Positions 16,719 to 25,280 of a stretch of DNA of 64,000 nucleotides are shown here, piece after piece. Both the position numbers and the translations under genes were made by a program. The notes beneath the pieces were generated by a model. The model saw only the letters and a program-made list of their open reading frames with translations, was not told the origin of the DNA and made no database searches. Source of the DNA: an uncultured Oscillospiraceae bacterium (GTDB lineage: Bacteria > Bacillota > Clostridia > Oscillospirales > Ruminococcaceae); the NCBI GenBank assembly GCA_910577565.1, contig CAJTNJ010000002.1, forward strand, positions 1 through 64,000, given 5' to 3'. Each line of letters begins with the position of its first letter. Positions within the stretch are counted from its first letter, which is position 1.

Positions 16719-17293
16719 TGAAAATAGGCATTTTAGCTATTCAAGGTGCATTTGTTGAGCATGGCAAAATGTTGGACAAACTCGGTGTTTTAAATTTTGA
16801 AATACGAAATGCAGATGATTTATCGAAAAATTACGATGGTCTTATAATACCTGGCGGCGAAAGCACAACAATGCGCAAACTTTTAGTTGACCTTAAAATG
16901 ATTGATATTTTAAAAAAGAGAATTTTAAAAGGCCTCCCGGTTTTTGGAACATGTGCAGGTTTAATACTGCTTGCAAAAGATGTTGTAAATGATAGTTCAC
17001 GTGGCCTTTTGACAATGGATATTAAGTGCAAAAGAAATGCTTATGGCAGACAATTGGGAAGTTTTAGCGCTAAATCTAAGTTTGCTAATTTAGGTGAAAT
17101 TTCAATGGTATTTATAAGAGCTCCTTACATTCAAGGTGTAAAAAAAGGTGTTGAAGTTTTAGCTGAAGTTAATGGAAAAATAGTTGCTGCAAGACAACAA
17201 AATCAATTGGTAACTGCTTTTCACCCTGAACTTACAAATAATACTACAGTTCACAAATACTTCTTAGATGAAATTGTAAACAAAAGTAAATAA
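16718..17293 (+). CDS. pdxT: Pyridoxal 5'-phosphate synthase glutaminase subunit
   Basis: A 191-residue class I glutamine amidotransferase. It hydrolyses glutamine and channels ammonia to PdxS. The signature GGESTTMRK, nucleophile Cys79 in PVFGTCAGLILLA and the His-Glu pair in VTAFHPELT are all present. It begins on the last base of the pdxS stop, so the two subunits are made together. Length is normal. Confidence 0.97.
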   Translation: MKIGILAIQGAFVEHGKMLDKLGVLNFEIRNADDLSKNYDGLIIPGGESTTMRKLLVDLKMIDILKKRILKGLPVFGTCAGLILLAKDVVNDSSRGLLTMDIKCKRNAYGRQLGSFSAKSKFANLGEISMVFIRAPYIQGVKKGVEVLAEVNGKIVAARQQNQLVTAFHPELTNNTTVHKYFLDEIVNKSK

Positions 17294-17339
17294 TCTAAAT
17301 TAGCTATTTAATTAAAACGATAATAAATTGGAGGATTTA

Positions 17340-18401
17340 ATGAAACATTTAATAGATCTTGATGATTTTTCTTTAGAAGATATAGATTCTATAATTAAAA
17401 AGGCTATTGAGATAAAAACCAACCCGTCAAAATTTCAAGAAAAAATGAAGGGTAAGATTATAGGCACATTATTTTATGAACCTTCAACCAGAACTCAAAT
17501 ATCGTTTCAAACTGCTATGCTAAGACTTGGTGGACAGTTCGTTGGTTTTGACAATCCCATAAACTCATCTGTAGCTAAAGGAGAAAACCTAAAAGATACA
17601 ATAAAAATTATAAGTGGATATACTGACATAATTGCCATACGTCACCCAATTGAGGGGGCGGCAAAAGCGGCATCTCTTTTTTCGAGTTGTCCAATAATAA
17701 ATGCCGGTGATGGAGGTCATTTGCACCCTACACAAACTTTGACAGATCTCGTTACGTTAAAAGAGCAAAAAGGCAATTTTGAAAATTTGACCATAGGCCT
17801 TTGTGGTGACTTAAAGTTTGGCAGAACAGTTCACTCGTTTGTAAAGATGATGTTAAAATATAAAGGCAATAAATTCATATTTATATCAACAAAAGAGTTA
17901 AGTGTCCCTGAATATTTAAAGAATATGATAGTTAAATTAGGTGGTGAATATGAAGAATGTTCATCTTTAGAAAAATCTATTGGTAACTTAGATGTTTTAT
18001 ATATGACTCGTATTCAAAAAGAACGGTTTTGCTCAGGAGAAGAGTATGACGCTCAAAAAGATATATTTAAACTAGATTGTGGCAAAATGAAACTTGCAAG
18101 AAAAAGTTTAGTTGTTATGCACCCTCTCCCAAGGGTAGATGAGATTGAGGGTTGTGTCGACGATGATCCAAGAGCTTTTTATTTTAAACAAGCTGCTAAT
18201 GGAATTTATGCTAGAATGGCTTTGATTTTACATATATTTTCTCAACAAAATTGCAAAAACGTTAGTGTGAAAGGTCAAAAACTTAATATGTCATGTTCTA
18301 ACAAGCGTTGCATTACAAATACAGAAAAATATCTGCCTAAGTCATTTTTAAAAAGCAATAATGAATATATTTGTGAATATTGTGACTCAAGGGTAAAATG
18401 A
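17340..18401 (+). CDS. pyrB: Aspartate carbamoyltransferase with C-terminal PyrI-type zinc domain
   Basis: A 353-residue protein from ATG 17340 (RBS GGAGG at 17330). Residues 1 to about 305 are the catalytic chain, with FYEPSTRTQISFQ, AKGENLKDTIK, HPTQTLTDLVTL and VVMHPLPRVDEI. The family's second Arg in STRTR is Gln. About 45 residues are appended, CSNKRCITNTEK and CEYCDSRVK, matching the four-cysteine zinc domain of the regulatory chain PyrI but without its nucleotide-binding domain. It catalyses the first committed step of pyrimidine synthesis. No other pyr gene is next to it. The downstream flavoprotein overlaps it by four bases. Confidence 0.93.
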   Translation: MKHLIDLDDFSLEDIDSIIKKAIEIKTNPSKFQEKMKGKIIGTLFYEPSTRTQISFQTAMLRLGGQFVGFDNPINSSVAKGENLKDTIKIISGYTDIIAIRHPIEGAAKAASLFSSCPIINAGDGGHLHPTQTLTDLVTLKEQKGNFENLTIGLCGDLKFGRTVHSFVKMMLKYKGNKFIFISTKELSVPEYLKNMIVKLGGEYEECSSLEKSIGNLDVLYMTRIQKERFCSGEEYDAQKDIFKLDCGKMKLARKSLVVMHPLPRVDEIEGCVDDDPRAFYFKQAANGIYARMALILHIFSQQNCKNVSVKGQKLNMSCSNKRCITNTEKYLPKSFLKSNNEYICEYCDSRVK

Positions 18402-18937
18402 TGCAAAAAGTTTTAGTTTTGTTTGCTTCACCAAATAATCAAGGTAACACAGCTGCACTTTTAAATCTTTACTTAGAACAATATACAAATCAATTTCATG
18501 ACAAATTTGAAGTTAACATTTTACCAATATATAAACAGCATATTTCTCCATGCATTGGATGTAATGTTTGCAGAAAAAATGGTTTTTGTCCAAAAAATAA
18601 ACAAGATGATGTTGCTTCAATTTTTGATCAAATAAAAAAGTCAGACCATGTTATAATAGCATCTCCTGTTTATTTTTCAGGCTTTCCTGCACCACTAAAA
18701 GCATTAATTGATAGAACGCAGCAAAATTATAATAAAAAGATAGCAAGAGGTAAATTTAAAAACTTAAAAATCCGAAAAGGATCTTTAGTAGTAACCTGCG
18801 GCTCAAATGATGATAATATTTTTAAATTTCTAAATAAATGCACAAAACAATTTTTTGATTGTATGGATATAGCATTTACGGGAAAACTGTATGCAATGAA
18901 TACTGATAATTCTAATGAAATTAAAATACACAGTTGA
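18398..18937 (+). CDS. Flavodoxin-fold / NADPH-dependent FMN reductase family protein
   Basis: A 179-residue protein. The start KVLVLFASPNNQGNTAALL is a flavodoxin-type FMN phosphate loop, and IIASPVYFSGFPAPLKALID is the second FMN motif of the family. A cysteine cluster, CIGCNVCRKNGFCP (residues about 52-65), resembles iron-sulfur flavoproteins. It probably works in electron transfer or quinone/nitro reduction; the substrate is unknown. Its ATG overlaps the pyrB stop (ATGA) and trxA follows, so it may be part of a small redox-linked operon. Confidence 0.82.
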   Translation: MMQKVLVLFASPNNQGNTAALLNLYLEQYTNQFHDKFEVNILPIYKQHISPCIGCNVCRKNGFCPKNKQDDVASIFDQIKKSDHVIIASPVYFSGFPAPLKALIDRTQQNYNKKIARGKFKNLKIRKGSLVVTCGSNDDNIFKFLNKCTKQFFDCMDIAFTGKLYAMNTDNSNEIKIHS

Positions 18938-18958
18938 AATTTAAGAATGGAGGAAATT

Positions 18959-19273
18959 ATGAATATTTTAATAGCTGATAGTGAAAATTTTAAAGAGGTA
19001 GTGCTTGAGTCGAAAATACCAGTTTTGGTTGACTTTTTTGCCGACTGGTGCGGACCGTGCCAAATGATGGGGCCTGTTCTTGAAGAGATCGCAACTGAAC
19101 TTTCTGGTAAAGCAAAAATTGTTAAGGTAAACGTAGATGATAATCCTGATATTGCCTCTGATTACGGCGTTATGTCCATACCAAATATGATTATATTTAA
19201 AAATGGTGAGGAAAAAGAAAATTTTGTTGGTGTAAAATCAAAAGAAGATTTAATTAAAGCACTTGGCTTTTAA
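18959..19273 (+). CDS. trxA: Thioredoxin
   Basis: A 104-residue thioredoxin with the active site WCGPC (Cys31, Cys34) in FFADWCGPCQMMGPVLEE, the cis-proline MSIPNMIIF and the buried Asp in VLVDFFADW. It reduces protein disulfides in the cytoplasm. The ATG at 18959 has GGAGG at 18949; an ATG at 18947 overlaps the RBS. It is the last gene before a terminator. Confidence 0.96.
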   Translation: MNILIADSENFKEVVLESKIPVLVDFFADWCGPCQMMGPVLEEIATELSGKAKIVKVNVDDNPDIASDYGVMSIPNMIIFKNGEEKENFVGVKSKEDLIKALGF

Positions 19274-19697
19274 TTTATTTATGAGAAAGCAGACAACAAT
19301 ATAGATAAAAATTATACCAAATCATACTAAATTTGAAAAATAATTATTTGGTATTTTTGTAATTTAAATATAAAGTTTATCCTAACAATTAAAGATTTTT
19401 AAAAGCGTCTTATTTTGACAAAATATTTTCCAATCGATTGCGACACTTATGGAACTTTTATTAAAATAATTTTAAAAGTTTTTTATTTTTAATCACTTGA
19501 TTTTTTAACCTATAATACATTAGATAAATTTTTGTATTGTATGTATAAAATATTTTTACAGATTTTAATTATATTATATATTTTTTGTAAAAATTTAGTT
19601 ATTTATCGAAATAACATCAACGAGCAAATACTGGAATATATTATAGCAGAACAAACATACAATTTCAGTAAATTTGAAAATCTTAAGAGGTGTTATT
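19274..19697. other. Intergenic region between trxA and the carboxypeptidase gene
   Basis: Contains the trxA terminator (19314-19358) and an AT-rich stretch with a possible -10 element TATAAT near 19510. No gene is supported; the short open frame at 19532-19756 has no RBS and overlaps the next gene. Confidence 0.5.
19314..19358 (+). terminator. Probable terminator of trxA
   Basis: ATACCAAAT (19314-19322) pairs perfectly with ATTTGGTAT (19346-19354) across a 23-base AT-rich loop, followed by TTTTTG. Confidence 0.5.
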
Positions 19698-20864
19698 ATG
19701 CATGCAAAGCAATTAATTTGTTTATTATTATCAATAACTTTTTTATTTACAATTAACATATATGCTGAAACTGATTCATCAAAATCTTTGCAAGAGTTAC
19801 CGGCAAAATCTTATTTTTTAATGGAAATGTCAACAGGACAGGTGCTAAAAGAAAATAATGCAGATGAAAAAATGCCGCCTGCATCAATTACAAAAATTAT
19901 GACAATGCTGTTATTAATGGAAAGAATAGATGTTGGAGAAATATCTATAGATGATATGGTAAACACCAGTGAGCATGCAAATTCTATGGGAGGAACACAA
20001 ATATGGCTTGAAATTGGAGAACAAATGTCAGTTGCAGATCTTTTAAAAGCAATAGCAGTAAACTCGGCAAATGATGCAGCTGTAGCTATTGCTGAATATA
20101 TTGCTGGCACGGAAGATCAATTTGCAGAACTTATGAATCAAAGAGCAGAAGAGCTTGGAATGAAAAATACTCATTTTTGCAATGCAAGCGGCTTGGACGC
20201 TGATGGACATTTATCAACTGCAAGAGACATAGCTATTATGAGCAAAGAGCTTTTAAAACATCCTACAATCACAAAATATACGTCAATATATATGGATAGC
20301 CTAAGAGGAGGCAAAACAGAGCTTGTAAACACTAACAAAATGGTTAGATTTTATGAAGGTTGTAATGGCCTCAAAACAGGTACTACAGATGATGCGGGAT
20401 CATGTTTATCTTGTACGGTAGTTAGAGACGGTATGACATTAATTGCAGTATCTATGGGTTCTGCAAACTCAAAAGATAGATTTAATACCTGCAGATCTTT
20501 GCTTGATTATGGCTTTTCTTCGTGGAGTTTAGTAACTCCTGAAATTGAAGATATCGAAAAGCATTCAATAAATATTATTAATGGTCAAAAAGACACAGCA
20601 CAAGTAGAAACTGATTCTGATAATTGTGCTATGTTATTACCTAAAGGAAGCGCTTCAAAAATTGAAAAGAAAATAGAAATGGAAGAGTCAATTGAGGCAC
20701 CGGTTGAAAAAGGTAGGTGTGTTGGAAAAATTTCTTATATGTTAAATGATGAAGAAATATCATCACAAAATTTGATAGTAACTGAAGATGTACCAAACAT
20801 TAATTTTAGTTTTACATTATTATCTATTATTAAAAACTTTTTTTGTGGTATTAAAATAGAATAA
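19698..20864 (+). CDS. D-alanyl-D-alanine carboxypeptidase (DacA/DacF family)
   Basis: A 388-residue class C-type low-molecular-weight penicillin-binding protein that removes the terminal D-Ala of peptidoglycan stems. A signal peptide spans residues 1-23 (QLICLLLSITFLFTINIYA). Active-site motifs are SITK (Ser63/Lys66), SAN in AVNSANDAAVA and KTG in NGLKTGTTDDA. A C-terminal beta domain and a short hydrophobic end (FTLLSIIKNFFCGIKIE) suit membrane anchoring. Start at 19698 with AAGAGG. Sporulation DacF is possible, but the sequence alone does not decide this. Confidence 0.93.
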   Translation: MHAKQLICLLLSITFLFTINIYAETDSSKSLQELPAKSYFLMEMSTGQVLKENNADEKMPPASITKIMTMLLLMERIDVGEISIDDMVNTSEHANSMGGTQIWLEIGEQMSVADLLKAIAVNSANDAAVAIAEYIAGTEDQFAELMNQRAEELGMKNTHFCNASGLDADGHLSTARDIAIMSKELLKHPTITKYTSIYMDSLRGGKTELVNTNKMVRFYEGCNGLKTGTTDDAGSCLSCTVVRDGMTLIAVSMGSANSKDRFNTCRSLLDYGFSSWSLVTPEIEDIEKHSINIINGQKDTAQVETDSDNCAMLLPKGSASKIEKKIEMEESIEAPVEKGRCVGKISYMLNDEEISSQNLIVTEDVPNINFSFTLLSIIKNFFCGIKIE

Positions 20865-21064
20865 AATTAGTGCTTTACATATTTAATTTTACAAATTATT
20901 TTAAATACGCTCTCATATACAAATATTTTTATATAATTTTATTAATATTTCCAAAATTTTTTAATACGACTTTTGACACAAAATTTCAGTATTTAATTTC
21001 TTATTTTCATAATACATATTTAAATTGCAAATCAATAAGTAATTATAAATAAAATTTTAAAAAG

Positions 21065-22103
21065 TGTAGGTTTAACAAAATGTGTTACATATTAGGAAAT
21101 AGAAAATGGTATGTTTAGGAGACTGCCAATTTAGAGATGCATTGGAAATTTATTGTATTGACGTCCTCTAACCACTAATTGCTTTTTTGAAATCATCGAA
21201 GGAATAAAATGTATGTGAAGTATAAAATTTTTCATTATCTTTGCGATGATAACATTCTACTTTGCCATTATATCTTGGTGTATATGGCCTTATCAGTTTG
21301 TGCTTTATTCCTAACTTTGCAAGTGTAACTTCAAATAAGGTTTTTTTAGATATTCGTGAGTTTAAACTATTAGTAAATTCAAAACCATTGTCTGTTTGAA
21401 TGCACTCAATAGTATATGGAGATGATTCAACTAAATGTTCTAATAACATTTCAGAAGAATAGGTACTATGTTCTTCAAAAGCTTTTAAATAGCGATATCT
21501 GTTGTATTCGATAAAATTTCTTGCCTTTCGCATTGCTTATTAGGCAAACTGATAGGATAAATTCACATCTATTTGTACACGCTGACCAGGATATTTCATT
21601 TGTTGATAAAACTTTGGTATATACTTTGGATGTTGGTAGTTTTACAGCCATTTGACCGCTGAAGATCAAAACACAATAAAGTCAAGAGATAGATCGAATA
21701 TATCCACGCTGCCGCAATTTTACCCATAAAACAATTAAACCAGTATTGGGTTTTGTTCGTCGCATATTACAAATCAATGTAAGTGTTCTTGCTCAGTATG
21801 TTGATTGAGATGATTATGAGGCTTATGAGACTTGTCAGTAAGAGGATGTAATAAACCGTCATATCTTTTTAACCAGCAATAAATATACTGTCGGTTGGTA
21901 CGATAGTTGATAGCCACTTTATAAACACCCTACTTTTTAGCATAAAAAATTAAAGATTGACGATAAAGCATGGTTTGTGTTATCTTATTCATAGTGAAAA
22001 GGATACTCATCTTTCGTTTTTATTAGCAACTTAACCTTAACACAGGTTGCTCTTATTTGATATCTTTTTTCCATTTTGTCACATATCATTGTAACACCTA
22101 CAA
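21065..22103 (-). mobile_element. IS481-family insertion sequence, decayed
   Basis: About 1.04 kb bounded by imperfect inverted repeats: TGTAGGTTTAACAAAATG at the left end and, on the other strand, TGTAGGTGTTACAATGATATG at the right end. It contains one degenerate transposase gene. It sits between the carboxypeptidase gene and rplS, just upstream of the rplS promoter. Confidence 0.75.
21115..21992 (-). pseudogene. IS481-family transposase, multiple lesions
   Basis: Read leftward from ATG 21990-21992: MNKITQTMLYRQSLIFYAKK, a TAG, GVYKVAINYRTNRQYIYCWL, KRYDGLLHPLTDKSHKPHNH, a TGA and frameshift. Then come GQMAVKLPTSKVYTKV and SNAKGKKFYRIQ. The DDE core is in the largest open piece (21168-21533), with ECIQTDNGFEFTNSLN, KLIRPYTPRYNGKVECYHRK and DNEKFYTSHTFYSFDDFKKA. 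The end (FPMH, WQSPK) is again shifted. The second Asp and the Glu region remain visible, but the protein cannot be made whole. Confidence 0.88.
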
Positions 22104-22131
22104 ATATGTCAATCTAAAGCTCAAAAAGTTC

Positions 22132-22160
22132 TTGCAATTTTATAAATAGTTTGTTATAAT
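22132..22160 (+). promoter_or_regulatory. Sigma-A-type promoter of rplS
   Basis: TTGCAA (22132-22137), 17-base spacer, TATAAT (22155-22160). It lies just outside the right end of the IS481 remnant and about 130 bases before rplS. Confidence 0.75.
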
Positions 22161-22171
22161 ATTTAAGCATT

Positions 22172-22277
22172 GTTTACCGTCTGGATTAAATTTTCTGTTT
22201 GGACGAGAGTTAATGTTATTAAAATAGCATTAATATTTGGATAATCCTCTGCAAGAAATGCAAGAATATCCGTAAAT
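22172..22277 (+). promoter_or_regulatory. Structured 5' leader of rplS, possible L19 autoregulatory leader
   Basis: A long-range pairing of TTTAC (22172-22176) and GTAAA near 22272 encloses a hairpin TTAATGTTAT/ATAGCATTAA (22210-22233) and a region with CTCTGCAAGAAATGCAAG. Firmicute rplS genes often have an L19 leader. I see structure and position but did not verify the family consensus. Confidence 0.4.
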
Positions 22278-22292
22278 TTTAGGAGGATAATA

Positions 22293-22634
22293 ATGGATGC
22301 AATAAAAATTATCAATCAATCTAGTATGAAGAAAGAACTACCAGTTGTTAATATTGGTGATGTTGTCAAAGTTGACGTACTTATTAAAGAAGGCGACAAA
22401 GAAAGAATTCAGGTCTTTGAAGGAACTGTAATAGCTAAGAAAAATGGAGGCATTTCTGAGACATTTACTGTTAGAAGACTTTCTTATGGTGTTGGCATTG
22501 AAAGAGTGTTCCCAATTCATTCGCCTCATATTGCTAATGTAGAAGTAGTAAGAAGTGGTAAGGTAAGACGTGCCAAGCTTTATTATATAAGAGGAAGAGT
22601 TGGAAAAGCCGCAAAAGTTAAACAAAAAATATAA
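22293..22634 (+). CDS. rplS: 50S ribosomal protein L19
   Basis: A 113-residue ribosomal protein with the family blocks VVKVDVLIKEGDKERIQVFE, GTVIAKKNGGISETFTVRRL, SYGVGIERVFPIHSP and VRRAKLYYIRGRVGKAAK. It sits at the 30S-50S interface. RBS AGGAGG. It is the first gene of the rplS-lepB-rbgA-rnhB group, although a terminator separates it from lepB. Confidence 0.98.
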   Translation: MDAIKIINQSSMKKELPVVNIGDVVKVDVLIKEGDKERIQVFEGTVIAKKNGGISETFTVRRLSYGVGIERVFPIHSPHIANVEVVRSGKVRRAKLYYIRGRVGKAAKVKQKI

Positions 22635-22641
22635 TGTTTGA

Positions 22642-22677
22642 TTCCTGAACGAATACTTGTTCGGGAAATTTTTATTT
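22642..22677 (+). terminator. Terminator of rplS
   Basis: TTCCTGAAC pairs with GTTCGGGAA around an 8-base loop, followed by a T-rich tract starting at 22670. Confidence 0.75.
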
Positions 22678-22693
22678 TGGTATAAATATATCG

Positions 22694-22722
22694 TTTACAA
22701 TAATATTTATTTGTGATATCAT
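22694..22722 (+). promoter_or_regulatory. Sigma-A-type promoter of lepB
   Basis: TTTACA (22694-22699), 17-base spacer, TATCAT (22717-22722), 46 bases before the lepB start. Confidence 0.55.
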
Positions 22723-22767
22723 AAATATGGTTTAATAAATTAATAAAAAAGAAGTCGGTGAATAGAT

Positions 22768-23340
22768 ATGGTTAAAGCAAATGAATCAAGAATTAAATAT
22801 AAGTATATAAAGCAACCGGATAAAAAAACAAGTTTAAAAAGAGAAGTGTTTGATTTGGTTGAAATGATAGTTTATGCACTTGTAATTGTTACTATTACAT
22901 TTACTTTTTTCTTTAAAATGGCCGGTGTTCAAGGTGAATCTATGATATATACTCTCTATAATCAAGATAGACTTATAATAAGCAATTTATTCTATGAGCC
23001 TAAAAATGGCGATATTGTAGTTTTAAGTATTCCAGAAATTTTTGACAAACCAATAATAAAACGTGTAATTGCAACTGAAGGTCAGACAATTAACATAAAT
23101 GATAAAGGCGACGTTTATATTGATGGAGTAAAAATTGACGAACCGTATATTCATAACAAAACTAATAAAAAACTCCATAATAAATATCCTTTTGTGGTGC
23201 CACAAGGGCATATATTCATAATGGGTGATAATAGAAACAATTCAAAAGATAGCCGAGATGTTGGATGTGTGAATGTTAAAAATATTATGGGGAAAGCCGT
23301 TTTTAGATTTTTACCGTTTAATAGAATAGGCGTTTTGTAG
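22768..23340 (+). CDS. lepB: Signal peptidase I
   Basis: A 190-residue type I signal peptidase. One transmembrane segment at about residues 31-50 (VEMIVYALVIVTITFTFFF) anchors it. The catalytic dyad is Ser58 in VQGESMIYTL and Lys98 in KPIIKRVIATEGQ. The C-terminal box GHIFIMGDNRNNSKDSRDVG is complete. It removes signal peptides from secreted proteins on the outer face of the membrane. It is next to rbgA and rnhB in the usual Firmicute order. Confidence 0.95.
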   Translation: MVKANESRIKYKYIKQPDKKTSLKREVFDLVEMIVYALVIVTITFTFFFKMAGVQGESMIYTLYNQDRLIISNLFYEPKNGDIVVLSIPEIFDKPIIKRVIATEGQTININDKGDVYIDGVKIDEPYIHNKTNKKLHNKYPFVVPQGHIFIMGDNRNNSKDSRDVGCVNVKNIMGKAVFRFLPFNRIGVL

Positions 23341-23379
23341 TTATATAAGTTAAAATAGCAAAAGGAAAGCGTTTTTGAA

Positions 23380-24252
23380 ATGGAACAGTATAATATCCAG
23401 TGGTTTCCTGGGCATATGAAAAAAACTGAGCGTTTGATTAAAGATAATATCTCATTGGTCGATTTGGTTGTTGAGTTAATTGATTCAAGAGCTCCTATTA
23501 GCAGTCAAAATCCCATGCTAAACAATTTAATAAAAAGTAAACCTAGAGTATTACTACTTGCTAAGAGCGATCTTTCAGACTCAAATGCAAATAGACAGTG
23601 GATAAAACACTTTAAAGATAAAGATATTTCTGCAATGATGGTTGACTGTAAAAATAAAAAAATAGTTAAAAATGTTGTACATTTAATACGCGAAACATTG
23701 GCTGATTTGATAGCGCTGCGATCGCAAAAGGGTATTTCTGGGAAAATAATTAGAATAATGGTAGTAGGAATACCAAATGTAGGGAAATCTACTTTTATTA
23801 ATAGCCTTGTTGGTCGATATAAAGTAAAAACAGAAGATAGACCGGGTGTTACAATGGATAAACAATGGATTCATGTAGACGGTAATATAGATTTGCTTGA
23901 TACGCCGGGCACTTTATGGCCAAAATTTGATAATCTACTCATCGGACTTCACCTTGCTTTCATTGGTTCGATAAAAGATGATGTTTATGATGTGGAATAT
24001 ATAGCTATGCAACTATTGGATTATTTGAGCAAAAACTATCCTGATTTATTAAAAGAAAGGTTTAAAATTGAATTTGCAGATAACAAAGAACCTTATGAGA
24101 AGCTTGAAGATTTAGGAAGAGCAAGAGGAATGATTATCAAGGGTGGAGAAATTGATACTCTAAGAGCTGCTAATGCTTTATTGTTTGAATATAGATCCGG
24201 CAAGTTAGGACGAATCACTCTGGAAATGCCAAATGATGATATAATATATTAA
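23380..24252 (+). CDS. rbgA: Ribosome biogenesis GTPase RbgA (YlqF)
   Basis: A 290-residue circularly permuted GTPase for late 50S assembly. Motif order is permuted: G4 (LLLAKSDLSD, about 58-67) comes before G1 (GIPNVGKSTFIN, 130-141) and G3 (DLLDTPGTL). The N-terminus IQWFPGHMKKTERLI is the family signature, and the C-terminal RNA-binding domain (RARGMIIKGGEIDTLRAANA) is present. It follows lepB and precedes rnhB, as in Bacillus. Confidence 0.96.
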   Translation: MEQYNIQWFPGHMKKTERLIKDNISLVDLVVELIDSRAPISSQNPMLNNLIKSKPRVLLLAKSDLSDSNANRQWIKHFKDKDISAMMVDCKNKKIVKNVVHLIRETLADLIALRSQKGISGKIIRIMVVGIPNVGKSTFINSLVGRYKVKTEDRPGVTMDKQWIHVDGNIDLLDTPGTLWPKFDNLLIGLHLAFIGSIKDDVYDVEYIAMQLLDYLSKNYPDLLKERFKIEFADNKEPYEKLEDLGRARGMIIKGGEIDTLRAANALLFEYRSGKLGRITLEMPNDDIIY

Positions 24253-24284
24253 CCTAATTTATATAATAATTAGGAGGAAAACAA

Positions 24285-25280
24285 ATGACTCTTTTTGAGT
24301 TTGATAAAAATTTAAATCAAAATTTGCTTTGCGGAGTCGATGAAGCAGGCAGAGGACCTTTAGCTGGTCCTGTGGTTGCCGCTGCTGTTATTTTAAAAGA
24401 TGATGCTTATAAATTAATACCCGAGGTTAATGATAGCAAAAAGTTAAGTGAAAAGAAAAGGGAAGCGTTATATAACAAAATTCTTGATAGTTCAAAGTCT
24501 TGGGCAGTTGGAATATCAGATGTTGAGGAAATTGAAAAAATTAATATTTTACAAGCAACTTTTTTGGCTATGAGCCGTGCAGTTGAAGCATTAGATATTA
24601 AACCGGAATTTGTTTTGGTCGATGGCAACAAATTGCCTAAAAATTTAAGTGTACAGTCAAAGTGTTTGGTTAAAGGAGATTCAAAAAGCGCTAGTGTAGC
24701 TGCTGCTTCTATAATTGCAAAGGTAACTAGAGACAGAATGATGATAGAATTAGATGATACATATCCTGAATATGGTTTTAAAAAACATAAAGGTTACGGT
24801 ACTTCTGAACATTATGAAAATATAATAAAATATGGTGTGACTCCCATTCATAGAATGAGTTTTCTGAAAAAAATGAGAGAGAAACATCATACTGTTCAAT
24901 TTTTGGGCGGGAAGATGGGCGAAAAATTATCATATGGCTGGCTTTGTAATCACGGCTATGATGTGATAGCTAAAAATTATAAATCGGAATATGGTGAGAT
25001 AGATCTAATTGCTATAAAAGATAAATATATATGTTTTATAGAAGTTAAGTTGAGAAATTTAAATTATTTGTATGCTCCTAAAGAAGCAGTTACAAAATCA
25101 AAACAAAAAAAGATCATAAAAACAGCTATGGAATTTATGCAAAAACATCCCAATGAATATCAGCCTAGATTTGATGTGGTAGAAGTTAAAAGCTTTGATT
25201 ATAAAAATTTTGAGATTAATATGATAGATAATGCATTTGGAGTGATGGATGAATATGAACTTTTTCGATTTGCATTGTGA
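24285..25280 (+). CDS. rnhB: Ribonuclease HII fused to YraN/UPF0102 nuclease-like domain
   Basis: A 331-residue fusion. Residues 1 to about 200 are RNase HII: GVDEAGRGPLAGPVV (Asp19, Glu20), VDGNKLP (Asp113), IIAKVTRDRMM and KHKGYGTSEHY; it cuts RNA in RNA-DNA hybrids. Residues about 208-331 are a YraN domain: LSYGWLCNHGYDVIAKNY, the nuclease-like GEIDLIAIKDKYICFIEVK (Asp240, Glu253, Lys255) and FDVVEV. In most Firmicutes the two are separate neighbouring genes. The end overlaps the next gene by 32 bases. Confidence 0.94.
   Translation: MTLFEFDKNLNQNLLCGVDEAGRGPLAGPVVAAAVILKDDAYKLIPEVNDSKKLSEKKREALYNKILDSSKSWAVGISDVEEIEKINILQATFLAMSRAVEALDIKPEFVLVDGNKLPKNLSVQSKCLVKGDSKSASVAAASIIAKVTRDRMMIELDDTYPEYGFKKHKGYGTSEHYENIIKYGVTPIHRMSFLKKMREKHHTVQFLGGKMGEKLSYGWLCNHGYDVIAKNYKSEYGEIDLIAIKDKYICFIEVKLRNLNYLYAPKEAVTKSKQKKIIKTAMEFMQKHPNEYQPRFDVVEVKSFDYKNFEINMIDNAFGVMDEYELFRFAL

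Noticed and set aside
19532..19756. Short plus-strand frame before the carboxypeptidase gene
   Set aside because: No RBS, AT-driven composition and overlap with the real gene start.
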